In this document: positions 1 through 7,903 of the stretch, piece after piece | Layout: every line of letters begins with the position of its first letter | How positions within the stretch are numbered: position 1 is the stretch's first letter | Origin: Bryobacterales bacterium | Lineage (GTDB): Bacteria > Acidobacteriota > Terriglobia > Bryobacterales > Bryobacteraceae | Assembly: GCA_025456495.1 (NCBI GenBank) | Contig: JALOKO010000155.1 | Coordinates: forward strand, 1 to 7,903 | Reading direction: 5' to 3' | Length of the DNA stretch: 7,903 nucleotides | Notes under the pieces: model-generated | The model's database searches: none | The model's input: only the letters and a program-made list of their open reading frames with translations | Told to the model about the DNA's origin: nothing | Position numbers and translations under genes: made by a program

Positions 1-1
1 C

Positions 2-1153
2 GCGAACCCTGCCGCGGTGCAGTACCGCTACACGGTGAATCCCACCGTGAATCAGATTGCCGGGGCACGAGGAGCAGAACGGAAGGAATGGCTGGACTAT
101 GCGCTGAATTCCCAGCGGGGACCGCTGCCCATCCGGGCGCGCCACCGCGCCTTCGATTACAGGTCACAGGCCGTCTACCCGGCGAACTTCTGGGATAGCG
201 GCCGCATCCTGCTGTGGCGACTCAACCCCGCCAACCTCTTGGAAGAGAACGTGCCTTTCTTTGCCTACACTGACCTTTCGGATCACTCAGCGCTGTGGAG
301 CTACTTTGAGTTTCCCTACGCGCCGCTGTTGCCCGTGCTGAACAACACATCCCGGATCCGGATCCTCCCGCGCGACGAGACGGCGAATGCCATTGAAGGC
401 GCGAGGATCCTCATCAACGGACAGGTCTCTGACTTGCCGCTGGAGCTCAGTCTGCAGCCCGGACAGTTGGTTGACCTGGAAGCAATGGATGGCGAGCCCG
501 TGGACGGCGAGCGCTGGGCCTTTACCTCCTGGGCGGGCGGGCAAGCGCCCGCTTGGCAACTGCAAACCCCGGCCACCGACACAGACTACAAGGCAGAGTT
601 CCGCAAGCAGTACCAACTCACACTGCGCGCAAACCCGCCGACGGGTGGCCAGGTGACCGAGGGCGGATTCTTTAACCCCAACCAGCAGGCCTCGGTTGCC
701 GCCACTCCCGCCCCGGGCTTCCGCTTCACCGGATTCACCGGCAGCATCAACAGCACGTCGCCCACAATGCAGTTCCCCGTCACTGCACCGGTTCAATTGG
801 TGGCCAACTTTGAGTCAGTGGGCCAGCCCATCCTGAACCTGAGTGTGTTGGAGCGCACCACCCCGCTTGCCGGGTACCGGCGCCTCCGGGTGGCGGTGAA
901 CAACACGGGCCAGAATCCTGCCTCCAATGCGCGCATCACCGGCATCAGCAACGTCCAGGTGATCTCGGGCAGCGGCGCCGTGTCGGTATTCAGCCCACTT
1001 CCGCTGAATGTGGGAGCCGTCCTGCCCAACGCGTCGGGCGAAGGACTGGTGGATTTCCTGTGGCCCGACACGGCTCGGCGCGTGCGCTTCACCGTCACCA
1101 TGGAAGCCGACAACGGCTATCGCCAGACTCAGACGCTCACGATGTTCCGCTAG
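2..1153 (+). CDS. Secreted protein with InlB-type bacterial repeats, 3' part only
   Basis: The reading frame is open to the left edge, so the gene almost certainly begins outside the window. An in-frame GTG at 17 has no visible ribosome site and is probably an internal valine. Counting from that GTG, residues 1-110 are rich in aromatic residues and unrecognised. Residues about 112-195 form a degenerate InlB-type/bacterial repeat ending in the usual pattern (FTSWAGG, then TDTDYKAEF). Residues about 198-265 form a second, clearer repeat (YQLTLRANPPTGG, FRFTGF, then QLVANF). Residues about 271-378 look like an Ig-like or CARDB-like beta domain (LRVAVNNTGQNPASNARI). No transmembrane helix, sorting signal or catalytic motif is visible in this part. 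In this family such repeats occur in large exported or surface proteins; an enzymatic or adhesin domain could lie upstream. Function is unassigned. The coding call is strong, the repeat assignment fairly good. Confidence 0.85.
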   Translation, partial: ANPAAVQYRYTVNPTVNQIAGARGAERKEWLDYALNSQRGPLPIRARHRAFDYRSQAVYPANFWDSGRILLWRLNPANLLEENVPFFAYTDLSDHSALWSYFEFPYAPLLPVLNNTSRIRILPRDETANAIEGARILINGQVSDLPLELSLQPGQLVDLEAMDGEPVDGERWAFTSWAGGQAPAWQLQTPATDTDYKAEFRKQYQLTLRANPPTGGQVTEGGFFNPNQQASVAATPAPGFRFTGFTGSINSTSPTMQFPVTAPVQLVANFESVGQPILNLSVLERTTPLAGYRRLRVAVNNTGQNPASNARITGISNVQVISGSGAVSVFSPLPLNVGAVLPNASGEGLVDFLWPDTARRVRFTVTMEADNGYRQTQTLTMFR

Positions 1154-1171
1154 CGCGCGGGCACGAGAGAA

Positions 1172-1210
1172 CCCAGACGCCGGAGCGACAGGCTCCGCCC
1201 GGCGTCTGGG
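1172..1210. repeat. GC-rich intergenic hairpin, possible terminator or dispersed repeat
   Basis: Positions 1172-1181 (CCCAGACGCC) and 1201-1210 (GGCGTCTGGG) are perfect inverted repeats of 10 bp. Inside them CGGAGC (1181-1186) can pair with GCTCCG (1192-1197) around a 5-base loop. The hairpin starts 18 bases after the stop of the repeat protein and ends 51 bases before the next start. There is no T-run on either side (CTACCGC follows), so it is not a classical intrinsic terminator. It may act as an RNA end-protecting or factor-assisted terminator structure, or be one copy of a dispersed palindromic repeat. The inverted repeat is certain; the role is inferred. Confidence 0.6.
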
Positions 1211-1246
1211 CTACCGCAACGATTGAGCCCGCTCGGCAATGGAACG

Positions 1247-1252
1247 AAAGGA
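1247..1252 (+). promoter_or_regulatory. Ribosome binding site that sets the PEP-CTERM gene start
   Basis: AAAGGA lies 9 bases before the ATG at 1262. An upstream in-frame TTG at 1223 would add 13 residues ahead of the signal peptide and has no such site, so the ATG is preferred. Confidence 0.65.
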
Positions 1253-1261
1253 ATTCTCTGT

Positions 1262-1810
1262 ATGCGCACGTTGTTGCTTACCCTCTGCCTCACCGGTTGG
1301 TTGCAGGCCGCACCCATGCTTACCGCCACCAACACGGCCGTTTCCGGAATGGCTGGAAGCGCATTGGAACTGCGATTCCAACTGGTGAACCCGGAACTGA
1401 CCGCGTACTTTAACGTGTATAGTTCCGCGCTGATTGCGCAGACCAACCCGTCTATCGGCGATATCGCTTTCGACGACGCACCCTACCAGGACAACATCGG
1501 CCTGCTGGGCGGCCCGGTGGATGGCGTTCTACCGCCCGGTGATACCTGGGAGGACGTGTTGGGACTGTACGCCATCCGTCTGGGCGCCCTCGTTGGCGCG
1601 TCGAACCAAATCACCGTACGCATCTTCTGGGACCAGTTCTCGGACGACCCGAACGTCTGCGGCGAGTGTCTGGAGGACACCGGATTCAGCGACGTGCAGT
1701 ACACGATTACAGTGAATGATGTTGCGGGCGAACCAGTGCCGGAACCCGGAACCTGGGCATTGCTGGCGGCCGGCTTGGCCATCGTTGCGTTTCGGCGCCG
1801 CCTGGCTTAG
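1262..1810 (+). CDS. PEP-CTERM sorting-domain protein
   Basis: A 182-residue exported protein. Residues 1-16 form a short signal peptide with likely cleavage after LQA. Residues 17-158 are a beta-rich, acidic region of unknown fold with one CGEC pair (133-136) and many Asp/Asn residues. Residues 159-182 are a textbook PEP-CTERM tail: VPEPGTW (159-165), a hydrophobic stretch (166-177), then RRR (178-180). Family knowledge: such tails are recognised by exosortase (EpsH-like) enzymes in Gram-negative bacteria that make exopolysaccharide, and the protein is processed and released to or held at the surface. No exosortase gene is in the window. The ATG was chosen because it has a ribosome site and directly starts the signal peptide. 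It shares direction with the upstream secreted repeat protein, but the hairpin between them suggests separate transcripts or differential expression. The specific function of the mature domain is unknown. Confidence 0.9.
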   Translation: MRTLLLTLCLTGWLQAAPMLTATNTAVSGMAGSALELRFQLVNPELTAYFNVYSSALIAQTNPSIGDIAFDDAPYQDNIGLLGGPVDGVLPPGDTWEDVLGLYAIRLGALVGASNQITVRIFWDQFSDDPNVCGECLEDTGFSDVQYTITVNDVAGEPVPEPGTWALLAAGLAIVAFRRRLA

Positions 1811-1869
1811 TGCTGTCGGCGCGGGCCGTGACGCTGCTGCCTACGCACTCGCCCGGCCGGCGCGTTCCT

Positions 1870-1901
1870 GTCGGCCATCACCCTCCTGTCGGATGGCCGA
1901 C
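1870..1901. repeat. Perfect 10-bp inverted repeat downstream of PEP-CTERM gene
   Basis: GTCGGCCATC (1870-1879) and GATGGCCGAC (1892-1901) are exact reverse complements around a 12-base loop, starting 60 bases after the stop at 1810. No T-run follows. It also contains a direct repeat CCTGTCGG (1867-1874 and 1886-1893). A transcript-end structure is the simplest reading; a protein-binding palindrome is possible. Confidence 0.5.
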
Positions 1902-1922
1902 ACCGTCCTATCGAGTCGCCAA

Positions 1923-1951
1923 GGCGGCGGACCTGTAGCAGGGCCGCCGCC
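1923..1951. repeat. 8-bp GC-only inverted repeat
   Basis: GGCGGCGG (1923-1930) pairs exactly with CCGCCGCC (1944-1951) around a 13-base loop, 21 bases after the previous hairpin. A C-run (1955-1960) follows rather than a T-run. With the first hairpin it could form a tandem stem-loop at the transcript end, but low-complexity GGC repeats arise easily in GC-rich DNA. Confidence 0.35.
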
Positions 1952-2103
1952 GCTCCCCCCACTCGTGCGAACATAGTCGATTGGGAGCCTTACGGCGGGC
2001 TGACGCCACCGGATTGCAGTGCGCTCCGGCTTGTGTCGCCTTCCCACGGGGATTCCATCCCAGCCCACACTTTGGGCCTATTCCAGACTTGGGGCTCCGG
2101 TTC

Positions 2104-2163
2104 AACGCCGATCTTTTCCGATGAGCCCTACCCATCCATGGGCGCAGCGGTCTGGATGGCGTT
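2104..2163 (+). other. Possible structured leader upstream of fumC
   Basis: CCATCCA (2132-2138) pairs with TGGATGG (2153-2159), and AACGCC (2104-2109) pairs with GGCGTT (2158-2163). The two right arms share bases 2158-2159, so the full stems compete, though a shortened outer stem could coexist. The structure ends 40 bases before the fumC ATG. It matches no riboswitch class I know. Both stems are short and could be chance. Confidence 0.25.
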
Positions 2164-2203
2164 ATGAGATTCGCACCCCCTTGCATCCAGGAGCATTGTC
2201 AGC

Positions 2204-3595
2204 ATGAGTGACGCACAATACCGTATTGAAAAAGACTCGATGGGCGAAGTGAAGGTTCCCGCATCCGCCCTATACGCGGCGCAGACGCAGCGCGCGTTGG
2301 AGAACTTTCCCATCAGTGGCATTCCCTTCCCTCGACCCTTTATCGCCGCATTGGCGATGGTGAAGGCGACGGCGGCGGAAGTGAACCAGAGTCTGGGCCT
2401 GCTGGACGGCGCGATTACCGACGCCATCACGGGCGCTGCCGCGGAAGTGGCCGCTGGACAGCATGACGCGCAGTTCCCCCTGGACATCTTCCAGACGGGG
2501 TCTGGCACCAGCACCAACATGAACGCCAATGAGGTGATTGCGACGTTGGCCACGCAACGCCTGGGGGCGAAGGTCCACCCAAACGATCATGTAAACTGCA
2601 GCCAGAGCTCGAACGACGTCATCCCCACCACCATCCACGTCAGCGCCCTGGTGGAGACAAACGGCCACCTGATTCCCGCGATGGAATACCTGGCGGGCGT
2701 CATCGAAACAAAGGCGGCCAGCGTGGATCATGTGGTCACCACCGGCCGCACGCACCTGATGGACGCGATGCCCATCCGGTTGAGCCAGGAGCTCAGCGGT
2801 TGGGCCGGGCAGATCCGCGATTGCATTGCACGGCTGAAGGCCACCTATCCGCGGATTGGCGCGCTGGCGCTGGGCGGGACAGCCATCGGCACGGGCATCA
2901 ACGCGCATCCGGAGTTCGGCGCCAAGGTGGCCGAGGCGCTAGCGGCAAAGACCGGCCTTCCCTTCCAGACCAGCGGCAACTATTTCGTTAGCCTGTCCAG
3001 CCTGGATGCGGTGGTGGAACTCAGCGGCCAGTTGAAGACCTACGCGGCGGCGCTGATGAAGATCGCCAACGACCTGCGCTGGATGAACAGCGGCCCCATC
3101 CACGGGATTGCGGAGATCGCGTTGCCGTCGTTGCAGCCGGGGTCAAGCATCATGCCGGCGAAGGTAAACCCCGTGGTACCCGAGAGCGCGGCCATGGTGT
3201 GCGCGCAGGTGATTGGCAATGACGCCACCATCACCGTCGCGGGCCAGTCAGGCAACTTCCAGTTGAACGTGATGCTGCCGGTGGCGGCCTACAACCTGCT
3301 GCAGAGCATCCACATTCTAGGCAGCGCCAGCCGCATGCTGGCCGACAAGGCAATTGCCGGCTTCACGGTGAACGAAGCGAAGATCGCGTCGCTGGTGGAG
3401 ATGAATCCCATCCTGGTGACCGCGCTGAACCCGGTGATTGGCTATGAGAAGGGCGCCGCGGTGGCCAAGCAAGCCTTCAAGGAAGGGCGCAAGGTGAAGG
3501 ACGTGGCGGCTGAACAGACTGACTTGCCGATGGAGCGCATCAACGAAATCCTGGATCCGCGCAAGCTCACCGAAGGCGGTGTGGCGGACGCGTAA
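2204..3595 (+). CDS. fumC: Class II fumarate hydratase (fumarase C)
   Basis: Catalyses reversible hydration of fumarate to L-malate in the TCA cycle, in the cytoplasm, as an oxygen-stable iron-free homotetramer (family knowledge). The protein is 463 residues, near the 467 of E. coli FumC. Visible motifs are TGSGTSTNMNANE (98-110), NDHVNCSQSSND (127-138), GRTHLMDAMP (181-190) and the SS-loop signature GSSIMPAKVNP (313-323). By alignment from memory, H184 matches the FumC active-site His188, S315 the catalytic Ser318, and K320 the conserved SS-loop lysine. H184 argues against aspartase, which has Gln there. GNFQLNV (350-356) and VTALNPVIGYEK (405-416) also fit FumC. The SS loop reads MPAKVNPVVPE, closer to aspartase wording than the MPGK of E. 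coli FumC, so substrate should be called on the whole protein. The start is ATG with AGGAG (2189-2193) 10 bases upstream. It stands alone with its own terminator, so it is likely monocistronic. Confidence 0.95.
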   Translation: MSDAQYRIEKDSMGEVKVPASALYAAQTQRALENFPISGIPFPRPFIAALAMVKATAAEVNQSLGLLDGAITDAITGAAAEVAAGQHDAQFPLDIFQTGSGTSTNMNANEVIATLATQRLGAKVHPNDHVNCSQSSNDVIPTTIHVSALVETNGHLIPAMEYLAGVIETKAASVDHVVTTGRTHLMDAMPIRLSQELSGWAGQIRDCIARLKATYPRIGALALGGTAIGTGINAHPEFGAKVAEALAAKTGLPFQTSGNYFVSLSSLDAVVELSGQLKTYAAALMKIANDLRWMNSGPIHGIAEIALPSLQPGSSIMPAKVNPVVPESAAMVCAQVIGNDATITVAGQSGNFQLNVMLPVAAYNLLQSIHILGSASRMLADKAIAGFTVNEAKIASLVEMNPILVTALNPVIGYEKGAAVAKQAFKEGRKVKDVAAEQTDLPMERINEILDPRKLTEGGVADA

Positions 3596-3625
3596 GCGTA
3601 CCCGGATCCCTGGCCGAAGAAAGCA

Positions 3626-3676
3626 CAACGGGGCCATCGACGGCAGCTTTGCCGTTGATGGCCCTGTTGCATTTCG
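3626..3676 (+). terminator. Intrinsic terminator of fumC
   Basis: GGGCCATCGACGGCA (3631-3645) pairs with 3650-3664 around the loop GCTT, with one G-U pair. The stem extends outward by CAACG (3626-3630) against TGTTG (3665-3669), giving about 20 pairs. The T content after it is modest (TGTTGCATTT), but the long stem 31 bases after the fumC stop makes a terminator the best reading. Confidence 0.8.
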
Positions 3677-3731
3677 AGTGCTTGCGCACCCATCTTCCCT
3701 TTCGCCCTACTCGCGTCGCTGGTACCGGGAC

Positions 3732-3781
3732 TGGTTGCCCCAATCCAAGGAACTCCTGAGCGTACTCCTAAGGTGGTTGCC
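3732..3781. promoter_or_regulatory. Nested direct repeats upstream of the small exported gene
   Basis: TGGTTGCC occurs at 3732-3739 and again at 3774-3781 (42 bases apart). Between them ACTCCTGAG (3752-3760) and ACTCCTAAG (3764-3772) lie 12 bases apart with one difference. The cluster ends 63 bases before the ATG at 3845, a suitable place for an activator or repressor site. No known operator is recognised. Confidence 0.3.
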
Positions 3782-3834
3782 TAATTGTTCGTGGCACCCA
3801 CACGCCCTAAGCTGGGATATCACCGGAAACCATT

Positions 3835-3838
3835 GGAG
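3835..3838 (+). promoter_or_regulatory. Ribosome binding site that sets the 79-residue gene start
   Basis: GGAG lies 6 bases before the ATG at 3845. An in-frame TTG at 3785 would add 20 polar residues in front of an obvious signal peptide, so the ATG is preferred. Confidence 0.65.
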
Positions 3839-3844
3839 ATATTG

Positions 3845-4084
3845 ATGAGCAAACGATCCCTGATTCTTGGCCTTGTGGCTGCCGCTTGCGTTGTGGTGAG
3901 TCCCGCGGAGGCGACATCCCTGCTGGATGTGCATGCCATTGCAATGGAGGGGCTGCAACAGGCGCCCGTAGCCCCCACGGGGATGCCGTTGTCGCTGATG
4001 GAAGAGGGCGGCATGCAGGCGCTGACGCTGGGCGGTCTGGCTGGGCTGTTCTTCTATCGCAAGCGGCGCCCGCAAGCGGAATAG
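3845..4084 (+). CDS. Small exported protein with PEP-CTERM-like anchor, unknown function
   Basis: A 79-residue protein I do not recognise. Residues 1-23 are a clear signal peptide (MSKR, hydrophobic core, likely cleavage after AEA). Residues 24-52 are a short mature segment with no motif. Residues 53-55 are EEG, followed by a glycine-rich hydrophobic helix (56-71, ALTLGGLAGLFFY) and a basic tail RKRR (72-75). This order of acidic/turn motif, hydrophobic stretch and arginine cluster is that of a PEP-CTERM sorting signal, but the PEP triplet is absent. It could be a divergent exosortase substrate, a substrate of another sorting protease, or simply a small membrane protein with its C-terminus in the cytoplasm. 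After cleavage only about 30 residues would lie outside the membrane. The gene follows the fumC terminator and probably has its own promoter. Its stop is only 9 bases from the stop of the convergent DUF1552 gene. Coding is supported by ribosome site, signal peptide and anchor together. Confidence 0.7.
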   Translation: MSKRSLILGLVAAACVVVSPAEATSLLDVHAIAMEGLQQAPVAPTGMPLSLMEEGGMQALTLGGLAGLFFYRKRRPQAE

Positions 4085-4093
4085 CCTTTCCTG

Positions 4094-5439
<1,346 letters not shown>

Positions 5440-5443
<4 letters not shown>

Positions 5444-7824
5444 GGGGTGGCCACTCCTTCCGCCCGGCGCATGCGGAAAGGCATGCTCCAGCAGATTTCC
5501 TCCACCAGCGTGGAGATGCGGTATTGGTTGGTCTCCATGGAGGCGGTAAGCGCTTCCACGGAAGGACGGTCATAGCGTTCCAGACCACGTCCCAACGCGA
5601 AGGTGAGCATCTTCTCCGCAAGATTGGCGGCGATCTGGCGCCGCTGCCGCAGCAGCGCCTGCTTCATCGTGTCAGGACCATCAAAGTGAACACCGTCGGG
5701 CAGCGTGCCAGAGGCGTCGATGGGAAACTTACCCTCGGCATCGCGGTAACGGCCGATGGCGTCGAAGTTTTCCAGGCTGAATCCCAGTGGATCCATTTTA
5801 CTGTGACAGGCAGCGCAAGTGGGGTCAGTGCGGTGCTTCTCCATGCGTTCACGCAAGGTGGCCGCTTCGCCGACGCCGTCGGCATCGAGTTCCGGGACAT
5901 CCGGCGGGGGCGGCGGGGGAGGAGCGCCAATGATGCTCTCCAGCAGCCACAAGCCACGCAGCACGGGTGAGGTGCGGGTGGGGTAACTGGAGATGGTAAG
6001 CAGGCTTGCGTGCGTCAACAAGCCACTGCGCTTGGCGCCCGCCAGGGAGACGCGACGGAACTCCTCACCCTCAACGCCCGCGATGCCATAGTGCTTCGCC
6101 AGCCGTTCGTTCAGGTAGGTGTAGTCCGCCACCAGGATGTCATCGACGGTTCCGCCCTGCTGCAACAGGGTTTCGAACATCAGTTCGGTTTCGCGCTTCA
6201 TGGCGGCGCGCAGGCTGGCATCAAAGGTGGGGAAGAGGTCACGGTCCGGCTGGACCAGATCGATGTTGCGCAAGCGCAGCCACTGGCCGGCGAAGTTTTC
6301 AGTGAGTGCGCGGGCATTCGGGTGAGCCACCATGCGTCGCGCCTGAGCCAGCACCTGCTCGCGCGTGCGCAGATTGCCGGTTTCAGCGGCGGTCAGCAGG
6401 GCCTCATCGGGCATGCTGCTCCACAGGAAGTAGGACAGGCGGCTGGCAAGCTCGACAGGCGTAAGCTGGCGCACTCCCTGTTCACGGAGGGCAAGGTCTT
6501 CAGGCGGCTGTCCACGCTCCACGCGGAACAGGAAGTGCGGCGACACCAAAATGCCCTGTAACGCAAAACGGATCTGCTCTTCGAAGGGGAAGCCCTCGGC
6601 GCGCGCCGCGGCGGCCAGCGCCAGCAGCGGCTTGGTATCGGCGGCTGATATCGGCCGCCGATAAGCCAGTCGGGTAAGCCGTGTGAGGATCCGCTGCGCG
6701 CATCCGGCCTGGGCGGACTTGGCGCGGGGGTTGCAGACGAAGATCTGTTGGTGACTGCGCGTGATGGCGCGCCGGGCATCGCCGAAGGGTCCACGCACTT
6801 CGAAGTGGCCCACGTCGATGAATCGCGACGAGTCTGCTTCATCGCGGACAACCACCGGCTGCATGTCCCCATCCACGGTGGCGGCGCGCAATGTGTGGGT
6901 GCCGGCAGTAACCCGGACGCGGATGGCGAACTCGTTGGGGGAATCCTCACCGCCACTGGGCAACTGGGTTTCAAACACCTGCGGCTGGCTGACGCCCACC
7001 ACGGCCATGGCGATCAAGCCGGGTTGCTGGCGCTGGCGGCGGCGGTCCGCCACGCGCAAGGTGATTTCGTATTCGGCATCGGCAGGAAACTCAAAGCTTG
7101 CCTCGCGCGCGTGCGGAAAAGCAAGGGCGCCGGTTGCCTGGGAGGCGGCGTTCCCCAGCCGCCGCAGGCTTTCGCCGCTCAGGCGGGCGTAGGTGGGCTC
7201 CATGCGATCCTGCGGCGAGACGATGGCGCGTTGGGCGATTTCCCAGGCGGCATCTACGTACTTTTCCATCAGCACGGGAGAGACGGTCAAGACATCGCCG
7301 ATGTTGTCGAAGCCATATCCGGCGTCGTCCGCAGGGAAGTTGGCGGCAGGCTGGAAGTCAACGCCCAGCAGGTCGCGGACGGTGTTGTTGTACTCCACGC
7401 GATTGAGGCGGCGCGCGGTGACGCGGCCGGGGTCGGGCTTGGCGTTGCGGGCAAGCGTTTCCAAGCCCTCGCGAATCCAACTGACAACGGCATCGCGCTG
7501 CTCCATCGGGGGTCGCGGCAAGCCCTTGGGCGGCATGGTTCCGTCCAGTAGGCGGGCGGAAACCTTTTCCCAAACCTCGGGATGCCGCCAAGCCAGTTCG
7601 GCTGATGCGAACTTCGACAGGTCCAGGCCCGCCGTGGCGTTCTTGGCCTGGTGGCACAGCAGGCAATTGCGCTTGAGAAAGGGGGCGATCTCCTGTTGAT
7701 AGGTCTGTTCCGTGCGCTGTGCGTTGGCGCTGTCGTCTGCGCCCAGATGCAGACAGGCAAGCAGGCCCAGCAGCGACGCCAGCAGCAGCATCGCGGCAAA
7801 ACGGGATGGGCGCACTGCGTTCAA
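5440..7824 (-). CDS. Exported diheme cytochrome-like DUF1592 multidomain protein
   Basis: A 794-residue protein. Residues 1-35 are an export signal, either signal peptidase I (cleavage near SANA) or a lipobox LLAC at 21-24. Residues about 40-125 form a cytochrome c-like domain with C54-L-L-C57-H58 and a likely distal ligand M97 in GTMPPK. Next are DUF1587 (about 132-195), a beta-sandwich resembling carbohydrate-binding modules (about 235-345), DUF1595 (about 374-436), DUF1592 (about 452-580), DUF1588 (about 590-695, with proline run 635-641 and a second heme motif C670-A-A-C673-H674) and DUF1585 (about 710-786). This order is typical of the family in Planctomycetota, Verrucomicrobiota, Acidobacteriota and Myxococcota, where it often sits beside DUF1552. 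Likely role: electron transfer or a redox reaction on an extracytoplasmic, perhaps polysaccharide, substrate; not established. It is the first gene of the operon within view. The start is TTG at 7824-7822, chosen because GGAGG lies 6 bases upstream and the signal peptide follows directly. Confidence 0.93.
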
Positions 7825-7830
7825 CCCGAG

Positions 7831-7835
7831 CCTCC
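7831..7835 (-). promoter_or_regulatory. Ribosome binding site supporting a TTG start
   Basis: On the minus strand GGAGG sits 6 bases before TTG (7824-7822). The next candidates, GTG at codon 4 and ATG at codon 12, would lie too far from it or cut the signal peptide, so the rare TTG start is preferred. Confidence 0.7.
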
Positions 7836-7903
7836 CCTTCTTGGAATCGTGAACAGGAAATCGAGCCAGTATCCTACCCTTGGCGTTCGCTACCCACAGG
7901 GAC

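Larger units (their letters stand above)
1811..2203. other. 393-base intergenic region with no convincing gene
   Basis: This stretch separates the PEP-CTERM gene from fumC. Frames open across it give arginine/proline-rich translations without recognisable domains or ribosome sites, so I call no gene. It holds three inverted repeats (listed separately) and the fumC Shine-Dalgarno AGGAG at 2189-2193. The fumC promoter must lie here unless it is read from upstream, but I see no good -35/-10 pair. Confidence 0.6.

Noticed and set aside
1908..2186. Minus-strand open frame in the intergenic region
   Set aside because: Translation is Arg/Pro/Cys-rich with no domain, no signal peptide and no ribosome site; it looks like non-coding GC-rich DNA.
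2204..3595. Aspartate ammonia-lyase as an alternative to fumarase
   Set aside because: The GRTHLMDA segment carries His where aspartases have Gln, and the GNFQLNV and VTALNPVIGYEK segments fit fumarase.
3785..3813. Possible sigma70 promoter TTGTTC - 17 bases - TAAGCT before the small gene, and a TGGCAC resembling a sigma54 -24 element at 3791-3796
   Set aside because: The -35 and -10 match the consensus poorly, and the TGGCAC has no TTGC at the correct spacing.
6748..7551. Long open frame (267 codons) on the plus strand opposite the diheme protein
   Set aside because: Lies wholly antisense to a well-supported multidomain gene, has no ribosome site or recognisable domain, and long antisense frames are expected in GC-rich coding DNA. 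The same applies to the frame at 4910-5575.
7825..7903. Possible -10 element (TAGGAT, minus strand) upstream of the diheme gene
   Set aside because: No acceptable -35 box 16-18 bases away, and the window ends before upstream context can be judged.

Overview
The window is about 7.9 kb of GC-rich bacterial DNA. It holds five genes: three read rightward in the left half (two secreted proteins and a fumarase make four with a small exported protein at about 3.9 kb, one of them cut by the window edge), and a two-gene leftward operon fills the right half. The gene mix suggests a Gram-negative soil or freshwater bacterium. The clues are a PEP-CTERM surface protein, a secreted protein with InlB-type repeats, and a DUF1592 cytochrome paired with a DUF1552 protein. 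My best guess is Acidobacteriota of the Bryobacterales/Solibacter type. Planctomycetota or Verrucomicrobiota remain possible. No 16S rRNA or other phylogenetic marker is present, so this is inference.

Left part (1-1810). The 3' end of a large secreted repeat protein enters from the left edge and stops at 1153. A strong GC-rich hairpin without a U-tract (1172-1210) follows. Next comes a 182-residue PEP-CTERM protein (1262-1810), an exosortase-type surface or exopolysaccharide-associated protein. About 390 bases without a convincing gene (1811-2203) follow, holding three inverted repeats.

Middle part (2204-4084). A class II fumarate hydratase gene (fumC) stands alone, with a good Shine-Dalgarno and a strong hairpin terminator at 3626-3676. 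A 79-residue exported protein follows (3845-4084). It has a signal peptide and a C-terminal hydrophobic helix plus basic tail that looks like a PEP-CTERM anchor without the PEP motif. A nested pair of direct repeats lies upstream of it.

Right part (4094-7824, minus strand). A 794-residue exported cytochrome-like protein (two CxxCH heme motifs; domain order cytochrome c, DUF1587, a carbohydrate-binding-like beta domain, DUF1595, DUF1592, DUF1588, DUF1585) overlaps by ATGA with a 449-residue Tat-exported DUF1552/HXXSHH protein. The two are almost certainly translationally coupled and presumably work together outside the cytoplasmic membrane. The biochemical role of this family pair is not established to my knowledge, and it is the best candidate here for an undescribed system. 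The left part also looks extracytoplasmic, so four of the five genes encode exported proteins and fumC is the only cytoplasmic metabolic gene. No tRNA, rRNA, CRISPR, insertion sequence or phage feature was seen.
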